Below, in pieces: positions 49,907 to 57,678 of a stretch of 64,000 nucleotides of DNA. Source of the stretch: Bin5 sp009843665 (GTDB lineage: Bacteria > Chloroflexota > Anaerolineae > Caldilineales > Caldilineaceae). The translations under genes were made by a program, and so were the position numbers. Positions within the stretch are counted from its first letter, which is position 1. Each line of letters starts with the position of its first letter. The DNA is taken from positions 310,001 to 374,000 of the forward strand of contig OZ244818.1 of NCBI GenBank assembly GCA_965220285.1. The letters are read 5' to 3'. The notes beneath the pieces were generated by a model. It was not told where the DNA came from. It saw only the letters and a list, made by a program, of their open reading frames with translations, and searched no databases.

Positions 49907-50866
49907 ATGAACAGCATCTTTGGCATTGGCGTCCTCGAATTTGTCTTCATATTGATATTTGCCCTGATCTTTCTTGGCCCGGAAAGGTTGCCCAAGGTAA
50001 CCAAAGAGGTCTTGTCTTTCATTCGAAAGCTACAGAGGCTTTCGGGAGAGTTGACGCGCCAGGTCAACGAGGAGATAGGTGACCTGCGCGAGCTTGACCC
50101 CAGCTATCACATGAAGCAACTGATGGACGAGGAGGAGGAAGAAGAGAAGTCGATCGGCCAGGAAGAAGACAAGACGTCGACCGCCGCGGCGAAACAGACG
50201 TCTGCTCCTTCACAGCCTGCCCAAGCTGCGGATGCAGCAGCGGCATCCTCCAGCCAACAGGTTGCCGAGGAGAAGACTTCGCCCCAGCCGGCACTTTCGG
50301 ATCTGAACTCGGCTGCGTCAGCGAACGGGCGACAGCAGAGCGGGGGAAGCAGCGACAGCAACCTCAAGTCAACTGGAACAGCGATTCCTTCCGCACCTAA
50401 AGCAGGCGCGGCCAAGGTAACGACCAAGAGCACGGGTATTGGTACGACACCCAGACGTACTGGGAGTACGCAGAAGCGAGGGGTCAAGACTCTTTCTGAA
50501 CTGCGAAAGCAACAGCGTGCTAAGAGGCAGTCCAGTGCCAGTGGGTCCGACTCTTCGTATCTGGATGAGCGCAATAAGCGGGCCCAGAGCCGAGCCGAGA
50601 ACCGTCGTCAGGCTGTGGCGGCGCAGAAGAGCGCGAGTGAAGAGGCGGACGGGCTTGAGGATGCCGCGGTTGAACCGGCTGACGAAAGAGAAAATAGTGA
50701 ACCCACAGCAGTTGCGGAGTTGAGTAGTAACGGCGAAGGTCGTGGAGAGGGCGCTGCTGAGACCGACGTCGTCGCGAGTGAGAACAACACCGGGTCTGAC
50801 GAGGGGGCAGTCGCTGCGGTTGCGAAGGATGCGCACGGCGAGGGTAACGAGGAGACTCAGCTGTGA
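49907..50866 (+). CDS. TatA/TatB-like twin-arginine translocase component with a very long tail
   Basis: The N terminus is classical Tat: one membrane helix (about 5-23, GIGVLEFVFILIFALIFLGP), the hinge FLGPERLPKV and an amphipathic helix (SFIRKLQRLSGELTRQ). Its length and the neighbour tatC suggest TatB. The family is usually 60-170 residues; here residues 75-319 are a low-complexity tail of E/D, S, A, T and G with a basic patch (TQKRGVKTLSELRKQQRAKR). The tail is probably disordered. It overlaps tatC by four bases (GTGA). Confidence 0.88.
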   Translation: MNSIFGIGVLEFVFILIFALIFLGPERLPKVTKEVLSFIRKLQRLSGELTRQVNEEIGDLRELDPSYHMKQLMDEEEEEEKSIGQEEDKTSTAAAKQTSAPSQPAQAADAAAASSSQQVAEEKTSPQPALSDLNSAASANGRQQSGGSSDSNLKSTGTAIPSAPKAGAAKVTTKSTGIGTTPRRTGSTQKRGVKTLSELRKQQRAKRQSSASGSDSSYLDERNKRAQSRAENRRQAVAAQKSASEEADGLEDAAVEPADERENSEPTAVAELSSNGEGRGEGAAETDVVASENNTGSDEGAVAAVAKDAHGEGNEETQL

Positions 50867-51690
50867 CTCAGCAGGCTACGCCACTGGGTACCGATCCAAT
50901 AGATGCCGATCCATTTGACGACAGCCGAATGGGGCTGCTCGAACATCTGGCTGAATTGCGCAACCGGATGATATGGATTGTTGGTGCGTTGTTTTTCGGC
51001 ATTGTCGTTAGCATTGCTTTCGTCGAACCGGTTATTGCCTTCATAACCGAACCTGTTACCAGCGCAGGCGGCTCCGAGACAGATCCAAACAAGCTGATTG
51101 CAATCGGTCCCACTGACACAATTTTTGTTTTCTTCAAGGTCATGTTCGTGATGGGCGTGATCGTTGCCATGCCGGTGCTGGTTTACCAGATCATCGCCTT
51201 CATTGCGCCAGGACTTTATCCTCACGAAAAGCGAAGTCTTTTCTTGCTCTTGCCCGGAGTTATGGTTCTTTTCTTTGGGGGTGCGGCCTTTGCCAATTTC
51301 GTAATGCTGCCGGTGGCGGTCGGCTTTCTGCAGAATTTCCTAGGAGACGTAATTGACCAAGAATGGACGGTCGACCGGTACGTTGGGTTTTTCACGCGCA
51401 TTGTATTCTGGATTGGTGTTGCCTTTGAGACGCCACTGGTGATCGCCTTTTTGGCGCGCATTGGTTTGGTCAGTGGTCCGAGGCTGTTGGGGATGTGGCG
51501 CCAGGCGATTGTGATCATTTCCGTTGTGGCGGCGATGATCACGCCCACCATCGATCCCATCAATATGACGATCGTCATGTTGCCGCTCATCAGCCTCTAT
51601 TTCCTTGGAGTCGGACTGGCGTACCTGCTGTATAAGCCGCGGGCGCCGCGCAGTTTCGATGAGATGGACTGGGGAAATGAAGAAGAATGA
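50863..51690 (+). CDS. tatC: Sec-independent protein translocase TatC
   Basis: TatC is the receptor for twin-arginine signal peptides. The 275-residue product has six membrane helices and the family motifs MGLLEHLAELRNRMIWIVGA, FKVMFVMGVIVAMPVLVYQI, IAFIAPGLYPHEKRSLFLLL and FGVxFExPL-like GVAFETPLVIAFLARIGLVS. Start is GTG 50863, overlapping the upstream gene. It exports folded, cofactor-bearing proteins. Confidence 0.96.
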   Translation: MTQQATPLGTDPIDADPFDDSRMGLLEHLAELRNRMIWIVGALFFGIVVSIAFVEPVIAFITEPVTSAGGSETDPNKLIAIGPTDTIFVFFKVMFVMGVIVAMPVLVYQIIAFIAPGLYPHEKRSLFLLLPGVMVLFFGGAAFANFVMLPVAVGFLQNFLGDVIDQEWTVDRYVGFFTRIVFWIGVAFETPLVIAFLARIGLVSGPRLLGMWRQAIVIISVVAAMITPTIDPINMTIVMLPLISLYFLGVGLAYLLYKPRAPRSFDEMDWGNEEE

Positions 51691-51880
51691 TCGGGAGTCA
51701 CTGATTTCCCGTAAACATGAAGTACTGCGAGAGCTGACGAGAGCGCGACGGCAACTGGAGGCCACGCGTAGCAGCGACAGTCCCCATCAACGGAGTCAGC
51801 GGCAGCGTCTGGAGAGTGAGGTCGAACAGTTGATGGCAGAAGAGTATCGTCTTCGCATTGAAATCGACCGGGCGAAGTAG
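51677..51880 (+). CDS. Small coiled-coil protein (67 residues)
   Basis: Reading from ATG 51677, which overlaps the last 14 bases of tatC and follows GGGGAA, gives a highly charged, all-helical protein (RKHEVLRELTRARRQLEATR, then QRLESEVEQLMAEEYRLRIE). Heptad spacing of leucines suggests a coiled coil. I do not know the family; coupling to tatC suggests an accessory role in the same unit. Confidence 0.65.
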   Translation: MKKNDRESLISRKHEVLRELTRARRQLEATRSSDSPHQRSQRQRLESEVEQLMAEEYRLRIEIDRAK

Positions 51881-51929
51881 CGCTAAGCAGGCCCCGGCCA
51901 GGGGTCGAAACATGCATTCAAAATCTCTT

Positions 51930-51960
51930 CGGGGCAGGCAGAAGGAAGATGCCTGCCCCG
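51930..51960 (+). terminator. Hairpin after the tatC unit
   Basis: CGGGGCAGGC (51930-51939) pairs perfectly with GCCTGCCCCG (51951-51960) around 11 bases. There is no T-run. It resembles the GGGCAGGC/GCCTGCCC repeats near 22.6 kb and may serve as a terminator of the tat unit. Confidence 0.5.
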
Positions 51961-52022
51961 AACTATTCGCAGGCAGAATTGTGCGCTGATAGCGCGTTTA
52001 CTATCGCAAAAGAGGGGGCGTC

Positions 52023-52856
52023 TTGCAGGAGCGGTTCGACGCATTCATCACGGCCGGGTATGACCCTGACGAAGTGGATCGAGTCAGTGCGGCGGCTGGC
52101 GTGGCGCACAAGTCTCTTGTGCCATTGGCAGGAAAGCCGATGGCGTGGCATGTCGTACAGGCATTGGGGGAGAGCGAGCGCATCGGCGAAATCGTAGTCG
52201 TCGGTTTGGAGCCTGGCGAGATCAGTTTCGGCGTTCCGGTGCATCATGTGCCAAACCAGCCCAGCCTCTGGGCCAGCCAGAATGCCGGGTTGAAGAAGCT
52301 CCGTGAACTGAATGCAGACGACCGCTACGTGATTGCTCTATCGGCGGACATCGCGCTCTTGACCGGACGGATCGTCGACAGATTTATCGGAGCGTGCGAA
52401 CCGTTCGAGCACGATGTTTACTGGGGCATTGTCAGAAAGGAAGTAATGCTAGAGGCGTTTCCTGACAGCAAGCGGACGTACCTGCCGTTACGGGAGGGAG
52501 CATTTTGCAGCAGCGATCTGTACCTGGGCCGTCTATCGGCCGGTTTCCAGATCCAGGATCGAATCCGGTATTTCATTGAAAATCGCAAGAACGTTCTGGC
52601 GCTGGTGTGGAAGCTGGGACTGCCTACGATGGCCAAGTTTCTGCTGCGCCGCCTTGCCATTGCCGACATAGTGGACGTCGCATACAGGATAGCGGGTGTG
52701 CGCGGGGGGCCAGTGGTTCTGCCGCTGGCAGAGGCTGGGATGGACGTCGATAAGCCGGATCAGTTCGTGCAGGTGCGCGAGTACCTGGAGAGGCATCCTG
52801 ATCATCCTGCCAATACGCGTGCTCAAGGGCGAACAGCGGGGCCGGGCGAGGTCTGA
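52023..52856 (+). CDS. MobA-like nucleotidyltransferase family protein
   Basis: The 277-residue product has the N-terminal NTP-transferase pattern FDAFITAGYD, HKSLVPLAGKPMAWHVVQAL and a YVIALSADIALLTG strand carrying the metal-binding Asp. It then diverges, with a helical insert (NVLALVWKLGLPTMAKFLLR). These enzymes activate a sugar, polyol or cofactor phosphate with CTP or GTP. The adjoining PAP2 phosphatase suggests lipid or polyol metabolism; substrate unknown. Start is TTG 52023 after GAGGGGG. Confidence 0.75.
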   Translation: MQERFDAFITAGYDPDEVDRVSAAAGVAHKSLVPLAGKPMAWHVVQALGESERIGEIVVVGLEPGEISFGVPVHHVPNQPSLWASQNAGLKKLRELNADDRYVIALSADIALLTGRIVDRFIGACEPFEHDVYWGIVRKEVMLEAFPDSKRTYLPLREGAFCSSDLYLGRLSAGFQIQDRIRYFIENRKNVLALVWKLGLPTMAKFLLRRLAIADIVDVAYRIAGVRGGPVVLPLAEAGMDVDKPDQFVQVREYLERHPDHPANTRAQGRTAGPGEV

Positions 52857-52858
52857 GA

Positions 52859-53410
52859 ATGCGAAGGGTCCTGGAGGAACTCAGTGGGCTGGATGAACGG
52901 TACAGTGCCCGCGCGGCCCTGAACGAAGAGCAGCTGACGGCGCGCCACCCCCTCTACTGGCTGGCTCACGTCGGCGCGCATCTTGGCGACACAGTGTTGT
53001 GGGTACTGGTAACCCTTTTCTTGTGGCGAAGGGCCAGGGGTGACCAGCATCGGGAGAGAGGATTAATTGGGTGGACTATTTCGTTTGCGGCCGGTGCTGT
53101 GGGGACGATGCTGGTCAAGCAGGCGGTGCGGCGTCCCAGGCCGGGAAGCGGACGGTTTCTGTACGGGGTTGGACCCGACCAGCACAGTTTTCCAAGCGGG
53201 CACGGTGTCAGGTGCGGAGTAATATTGACTTGGGCGACAGCACTGTGGCCGGGCGCCGGCAAACTTGCGCCATTGCTCGTTCTTTGGATCGGCTGGGCCA
53301 GGGTCGCCCTCAACATTCACCATATCGGAGACGTAGTTGCCGGCCTAGTCCTCGGTACAGGTATTTCTCAGATAGTTCGCAGGCGCGTATTGGGCCGGCA
53401 CAGGAAATGA
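52859..53410 (+). CDS. PAP2-family membrane phosphatase
   Basis: The 183-residue product has the three catalytic motifs: K87-x6-R94-P95 (KQAVRRPRPG), P112-S-G-H115 (FPSGHG) and ARVALNIHHIGDVVAG with the final His. Four to five hydrophobic helices surround them. It would dephosphorylate a lipid phosphate or pyrophosphate at the membrane. It starts two bases after the nucleotidyltransferase stop with GAGG in place, so the two form a unit. It converges with the metalloprotease gene. Confidence 0.92.
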   Translation: MRRVLEELSGLDERYSARAALNEEQLTARHPLYWLAHVGAHLGDTVLWVLVTLFLWRRARGDQHRERGLIGWTISFAAGAVGTMLVKQAVRRPRPGSGRFLYGVGPDQHSFPSGHGVRCGVILTWATALWPGAGKLAPLLVLWIGWARVALNIHHIGDVVAGLVLGTGISQIVRRRVLGRHRK

Positions 53411-53458
53411 AGCCGGGAGAACGGGCGCTTTTCGGCTCAGGCAGGCTGGTTACGGGCC

Positions 53459-55528
53459 CTAGCGCCTCTCGATCCGGTACTCATAGAATGCCTCTTCGGT
53501 GGTCACGGGTGTCAGGCCGCTTATAGCCAGAACAACCTCACTTTCTCTGTCCAGACCGTCCAAATCTATGTGCAGGGTCCCATTGCTGTCAACCGGCGCC
53601 CGCGACAGGCCGGCCAGCTTTCCCTCGTGGAAAACCATGGTTTGCACAAGCCACTCCTGCGGGAGTTGATTGTCGGTCAGCAGCCAGCCTTCGCTTTCCC
53701 AGCCGTCAGGGCCGTCCGCCCAGATTGTCGCGTATCCAATTGAAGGGATCTTGACTTCGTCGATGAACCAGCCGGGGGCGTTCACGGCGTCGTCGGTGAC
53801 GTACTCGAAGCGGACCCATATTTTTTCGCCAGCGTAGTCATTCAGGTCAAAGTTTTCCTCGATCCAGTTGGGTGTTCCGGCAAGACGGGAAGGCGCGCTA
53901 CGGGCCGTGTATGCGGAGCCGAAACTGTTTCCGCTAGGGTTTTCGGTCGTGGTGCGCTGGCCTGGCAGGATATCCCATTTCCGGCCGTCGCGGCTGACCA
54001 GCACATAGCCGTAGTCGTAGTCTTCTTCGATGTCGTACCACATACGAACGGTCATCATCAGCTCTGCGGTCAGGGGAGCGTCTGCGAGGTTGAATTCACG
54101 GGTCAGGCGAACATCGGAGTCGTCGGCCCGGTTGCTCCACCAGGCGCGGTTGCCGCTCAACTGATCCACATCGGCAAATCGTGTGGATGAGTTGCCATGG
54201 AAGTAGATTGTAGCGTCACCGCGTCCGCTAATTGAGATGTAATCTACGCCAAAGTTGGCAACTGAGCTACTCTTTGTCCTTTGGGTCAGGCGACTGACAG
54301 ACTCCGCTAACACGGGCTTTGGCGGCTGCAGCTTCCGGTAACCGTATATGCCATGTTGGGCGAGTGCGTCGAAGTCGCCGACATAGTTGGCGATGACCCA
54401 GTCGGCGAAGACATCCTCGAAGGTAAGATCCAAGCCGGCTTGGTGCAAAGCGGCGTCGAATCCGCGCGTGCCGTTTGCAGGTTGGGAAACGACAGCGCGC
54501 GTCAGTTCCTCTCCGAAGCGCTGCAGGAAGTAGGCCATGAACAGATAGGAACTACCGTAGTGTCTGCCGTTGTCGTCGGGGGCGATGTTCCAGGTGTTCA
54601 GCTGGGTGTCCGGATTTCTGGCATAAACGCCGGCGAACCCCAGGTCCGGTGGATATCCGGCGACTTCCTGGGCAAGCTCACTCAACCCTTCATTGACCCA
54701 AGTTTCTTCATTGCGATCGTTGTGCCAATGGACCATGTGCTGGAATTCATGGGCCAGAACGGTTTCATAGAGTTCATAGTCACGGAGCTGAAGCAGCCAG
54801 TCCAGACTGATAGAGAACATCTCCTTCTGGTTGGAAAAGGGGTTGGCGAGAGAACTGAAGGCATCGGCACCGCTAAAGTAACCTGCAATCCCACGTCCCA
54901 GATGTCTGGCATGGAGGATGTGCAGCCGTGGGTCGCCGTCGATTCCGGGGTTCGGCTCTGAGCCGAAAAAGGCACGTACTTGCGGATAGATCGTTTGCGC
55001 GAACCGGTCCGCGGATGCGGCCATCGTATCCAGGTCGAGACCATGGTCGCGTTCGGCCCAGACATAGACGATATCGTTCTTGTAGAGTAACTCAGCTTCG
55101 ATTTGAAAGTGCTCATTTGAGTCAACGTTCGCCACCCAGAAAGGGATCTGATCCCCGACTTGATATTCAGGGGCAGTTTCCGATTCAGGGATTGAATCTA
55201 CTCCCGGGCGCAGGCGCAAGGCCAGGTTGTGCAGGTCCCGGGTTGGGACAGAGACGGCAAGCCGGGCCTGCGACTCGCGGGCAAGTGAGACGGGCTGAAG
55301 CGTATTGGCTACGCCTGCCGATTCAACGGACTTTTCTTCAGCGAGGGCTGTCTGAAGTGAAACCGGGCTGTCCTGGTCCCGAACACCGACTTGGGCGGGG
55401 CCGTCGGCGCCGCCGCCTGCATCAAACAGGGTATCGGCGAGGGAGGAGCAAGCGCCCAGACCCAAGGCGACAGAGACGAGTAACGCCGCGAAGGCACTGA
55501 GCAGGAAACGCTTTCTATTCTGAGTCAT
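53459..55528 (-). CDS. Lipoprotein zinc metalloprotease (gluzincin-like)
   Basis: The 689-residue product has a lipoprotein signal (AALLVSVALGLGAC, Cys27), then a 60-residue low-complexity spacer. The protease domain holds H260-E-F-Q-H264 followed by the third ligand in WVNEG (E280), the HExxH-E layout of gluzincins. A large C-terminal beta region (about 460-640) resembles the MAM/jelly-roll of immune-inhibitor-A (M6) proteases (EENFDLNDYAGEKIWVRFEY, GWFIDEVKIPSI). It would be anchored outside the membrane and digest extracellular protein. The ATG at 55528 lacks an obvious ribosome site. Confidence 0.83.
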   Translation of the reverse strand: MTQNRKRFLLSAFAALLVSVALGLGACSSLADTLFDAGGGADGPAQVGVRDQDSPVSLQTALAEEKSVESAGVANTLQPVSLARESQARLAVSVPTRDLHNLALRLRPGVDSIPESETAPEYQVGDQIPFWVANVDSNEHFQIEAELLYKNDIVYVWAERDHGLDLDTMAASADRFAQTIYPQVRAFFGSEPNPGIDGDPRLHILHARHLGRGIAGYFSGADAFSSLANPFSNQKEMFSISLDWLLQLRDYELYETVLAHEFQHMVHWHNDRNEETWVNEGLSELAQEVAGYPPDLGFAGVYARNPDTQLNTWNIAPDDNGRHYGSSYLFMAYFLQRFGEELTRAVVSQPANGTRGFDAALHQAGLDLTFEDVFADWVIANYVGDFDALAQHGIYGYRKLQPPKPVLAESVSRLTQRTKSSSVANFGVDYISISGRGDATIYFHGNSSTRFADVDQLSGNRAWWSNRADDSDVRLTREFNLADAPLTAELMMTVRMWYDIEEDYDYGYVLVSRDGRKWDILPGQRTTTENPSGNSFGSAYTARSAPSRLAGTPNWIEENFDLNDYAGEKIWVRFEYVTDDAVNAPGWFIDEVKIPSIGYATIWADGPDGWESEGWLLTDNQLPQEWLVQTMVFHEGKLAGLSRAPVDSNGTLHIDLDGLDRESEVVLAISGLTPVTTEEAFYEYRIERR

Positions 55529-55694
55529 GGGGTGGAGTGGAGCGAGCTCGTACCGGAGGAGGACGGAATTGGGAGTGAAAGCCGCCTCAGGCCCCGGATT
55601 GGACGGTCAGGCAGAAGGTCGACGGATAGAGGCGCCCAGAAACAGTTGGCAGTCCTGAATCGTCTGTGGGGCTGATCTCGAAGGGTCGCACCGG

Positions 55695-56612
55695 TCACGG
55701 GCCCAGGACCCGATGTTCCAGGCCGGGCGCGATGGTGCGTTTGGTTGCATGCCAACTGATAGGTTGCGGCCGCGGGGCTTCAAAGTTGCGAAAGACGCGG
55801 CCGAGGAGTGCTACGGCAACACCAACGTATACGACGCTGCCGAAGAACCAGATAATTCCGCCGCTGATCATCTGATCCTGCATCGTGGTCAGCTCAAGAA
55901 CGGGCAGGCGGCCGGCATAGTAACTGTAGGCAGGCGTGTTGCGAAATGCCAGAGTCACGCCGGTTACCATGTTGGGGACCTCGCCGCCGAGGATCACAAA
56001 TAGAAATGCGATGGCGGGGTGCATTGCCCGACGCAGACGCGGGCCAGTTCCGAGTGGATGCCACCAGAATAGCATGTATGTAATCCAGACGCCCCACAGG
56101 CAGAGGCGATAGACAGAAGGGTGGACCAGGAGCCAGTTGGCGATGCCGGGTTCATGCCAGAGCAGGAAGACGCTGAATGCCAACAGCCAGATCAGGAGCG
56201 GCTGTGTCAGCCTGCGGATCAGGATCCCCGACCAGGTAGATTTTTTGAGTTTGCTCACTATCCAGCGACGGGCAGAAGGCGGCAGGCCGCGCAGGATGAC
56301 GTGGGCCGGGCAAGCCAGCCAGAGGAGAGGAGGAGCCAATAGGCCAATGAGCATTTGCTGCCCAGCCCTTCCGATTAGCAACTCCTGCTGAAGCGCGACG
56401 AGGGGCGAATGGAAAGCCAGAGTCAGGGCCGCTGTGCCAGCGCTGAAACTGACCAGCCTGGCAGTGGTGGCAAGCGGGGAGCGGCGGCGTCTCAACCGTA
56501 ACCAGCACACGGCGTAAGGCAGGAGGATAGTCAGGAGTGCGGCGGCAGAGCCAGGATAGAACTCCCAAGCCGTCAGAAGTTCTCTCATCGAGACGTTCAT
56601 GGATGCAAGCAT
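55695..56612 (-). CDS. ctaG: CtaG-type cytochrome c oxidase assembly factor
   Basis: The product has about seven membrane helices and the caa3_CtaG family blocks FHSPLVALQQELLIGRAGQQ, MLIGLLAPPLLWLACPAHVI, FSVFLLWHEPGIANWLLVHP and QDQMISGGIIWFFGSVVYVG. Such proteins help mature the CuA or CuB centres of caa3-type oxidases. No oxidase subunits are in the window. Several ATGs compete (56612, 56600, 56588) and none has a clear ribosome site; I use 56612. Confidence 0.87.
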   Translation of the reverse strand: MLASMNVSMRELLTAWEFYPGSAAALLTILLPYAVCWLRLRRRRSPLATTARLVSFSAGTAALTLAFHSPLVALQQELLIGRAGQQMLIGLLAPPLLWLACPAHVILRGLPPSARRWIVSKLKKSTWSGILIRRLTQPLLIWLLAFSVFLLWHEPGIANWLLVHPSVYRLCLWGVWITYMLFWWHPLGTGPRLRRAMHPAIAFLFVILGGEVPNMVTGVTLAFRNTPAYSYYAGRLPVLELTTMQDQMISGGIIWFFGSVVYVGVAVALLGRVFRNFEAPRPQPISWHATKRTIAPGLEHRVLGP

Positions 56613-56906
56613 AGTCGCGGGACGAGGATTTGCCAAACGGCAGTCTTCAGTGGTTGGTGAGGGCTTGGGGATATGGGCGGGGCGTACGGGTGTGGTGGCA
56701 CAGCTTAAGGGCGGAGGCTTCCACAGGCCAACTGCTGGGGATTGATGGGTGCATCCCAGATTTGGGAAGGGAGCAGTCTGGCGGGGAATCAGTGCCAGCG
56801 GTGGCTGAAACTGTTTACCGTCTTTGGGCGAGACGTAGTGCAGGCGCCAGGTCTGTCCGTACAGTGGAGTCCGTCAGTTGGGGAGGGTGCGAGGGCAGGC
56901 ACAAGG
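56613..56906. other. Spacer upstream of the second long repeat
   Basis: No convincing gene. A degenerate GGGCAGGC-ACAAGG hairpin remnant starts near 56893. The ctaG promoter should be here, but I see no strong match. Confidence 0.45.
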
Positions 56907-57115
56907 CCGGCAGCTGCGGGGACCTGATGGGACTGGGTGGACGTGGTCTGGCTGGACACTTTCGAATGGGCACCCGTCCCCAATGTTGACACACCGTCGA
57001 CCAGGCATGTTGTTGGCCGGGGGCGTTGCGGGGGCGGAGCCCCCGCACAAGGGAGGGCCGAATAGGCCCGACCGCCCGGAACTGCAGTGGTCAGTGGTCA
57101 GTGGTCAGGGGTTAG
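56907..57115. repeat. About 200-bp dispersed repeat, copy 2
   Basis: Matches 22778-22978 block for block: ACGTGGTCTGGC, CACTTTCGA, GGGCACC, GGCATGTTGTTGGCC, the double-hairpin element (57019-57078) and an AACTGCAGTG-GTCAGTG tail (57080-57115). The last 100 bases are almost identical to the other copies, the first 100 clearly diverged. Confidence 0.85.
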
Positions 57116-57254
57116 AGACGGCGCTTATTCTGGTGGAAACTGGAGTGGGAACTGACGATGGCTTGGGTGCCTTCAGAGGTATGCGACTGTTCACCCCAAT
57201 ATTGGGATGCACCCGGATTGATGGTCGAGAATGAATGGTGGCAAGAGGGGCTGG

Positions 57255-57635
57255 ATGATGGCCAAGAAGACTGAGAGCATTTACGAGAGGATGCTTCTTG
57301 TCGTTGGGGAGATTCCGCGGGGGCGGGTGGCGACGTACGGTCAGATTGCCTGGATTGCGGGGGCGGCCTCGCCGCGCATGGCGGGCGACGTGCTGGCCGG
57401 GTTGCCGACGGACACGGACGTTCCGTGGCAACGGGTCGTGAATAGCAGAGGGGGCATCAGCCCGCGCGCAGATCCGTTGGCGACGGACCGCCAGCGCAGA
57501 CTGCTAGTGGGGGAGGGTATCAGCTTCAAGCCGGACGGCCGCATCGATCTGGAGCGGTTTGGCTGGGAAGGGCCCGAACTTGCGTGGCTGGAAGCACGGG
57601 GCTTTACGCTACTTCCGTGGCGCTCCCGCGGTTGA
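57255..57635 (+). CDS. Alkyltransferase-like (ATL) DNA-repair protein
   Basis: The protein is a stand-alone version of the DNA-binding domain of O6-methylguanine-DNA methyltransferase: RVATYGQIAWIAGAASPRMA, DVPWQRVVNSRGGIS, and the RRLLVGEGISF end. The catalytic PCHRV is VPWQRV, with Trp58 in place of the acceptor Cys, the mark of ATL proteins, which bind alkylated guanine and call in nucleotide excision repair. Two ATGs (57255, 57258) follow AGAGGGG; the product is about 126 residues. Confidence 0.92.
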   Translation: MMAKKTESIYERMLLVVGEIPRGRVATYGQIAWIAGAASPRMAGDVLAGLPTDTDVPWQRVVNSRGGISPRADPLATDRQRRLLVGEGISFKPDGRIDLERFGWEGPELAWLEARGFTLLPWRSRG

Positions 57636-57678
57636 ACTGCGGCGTCAAGCCTAGAGCATGGACACTGCCGCGCCGCGG

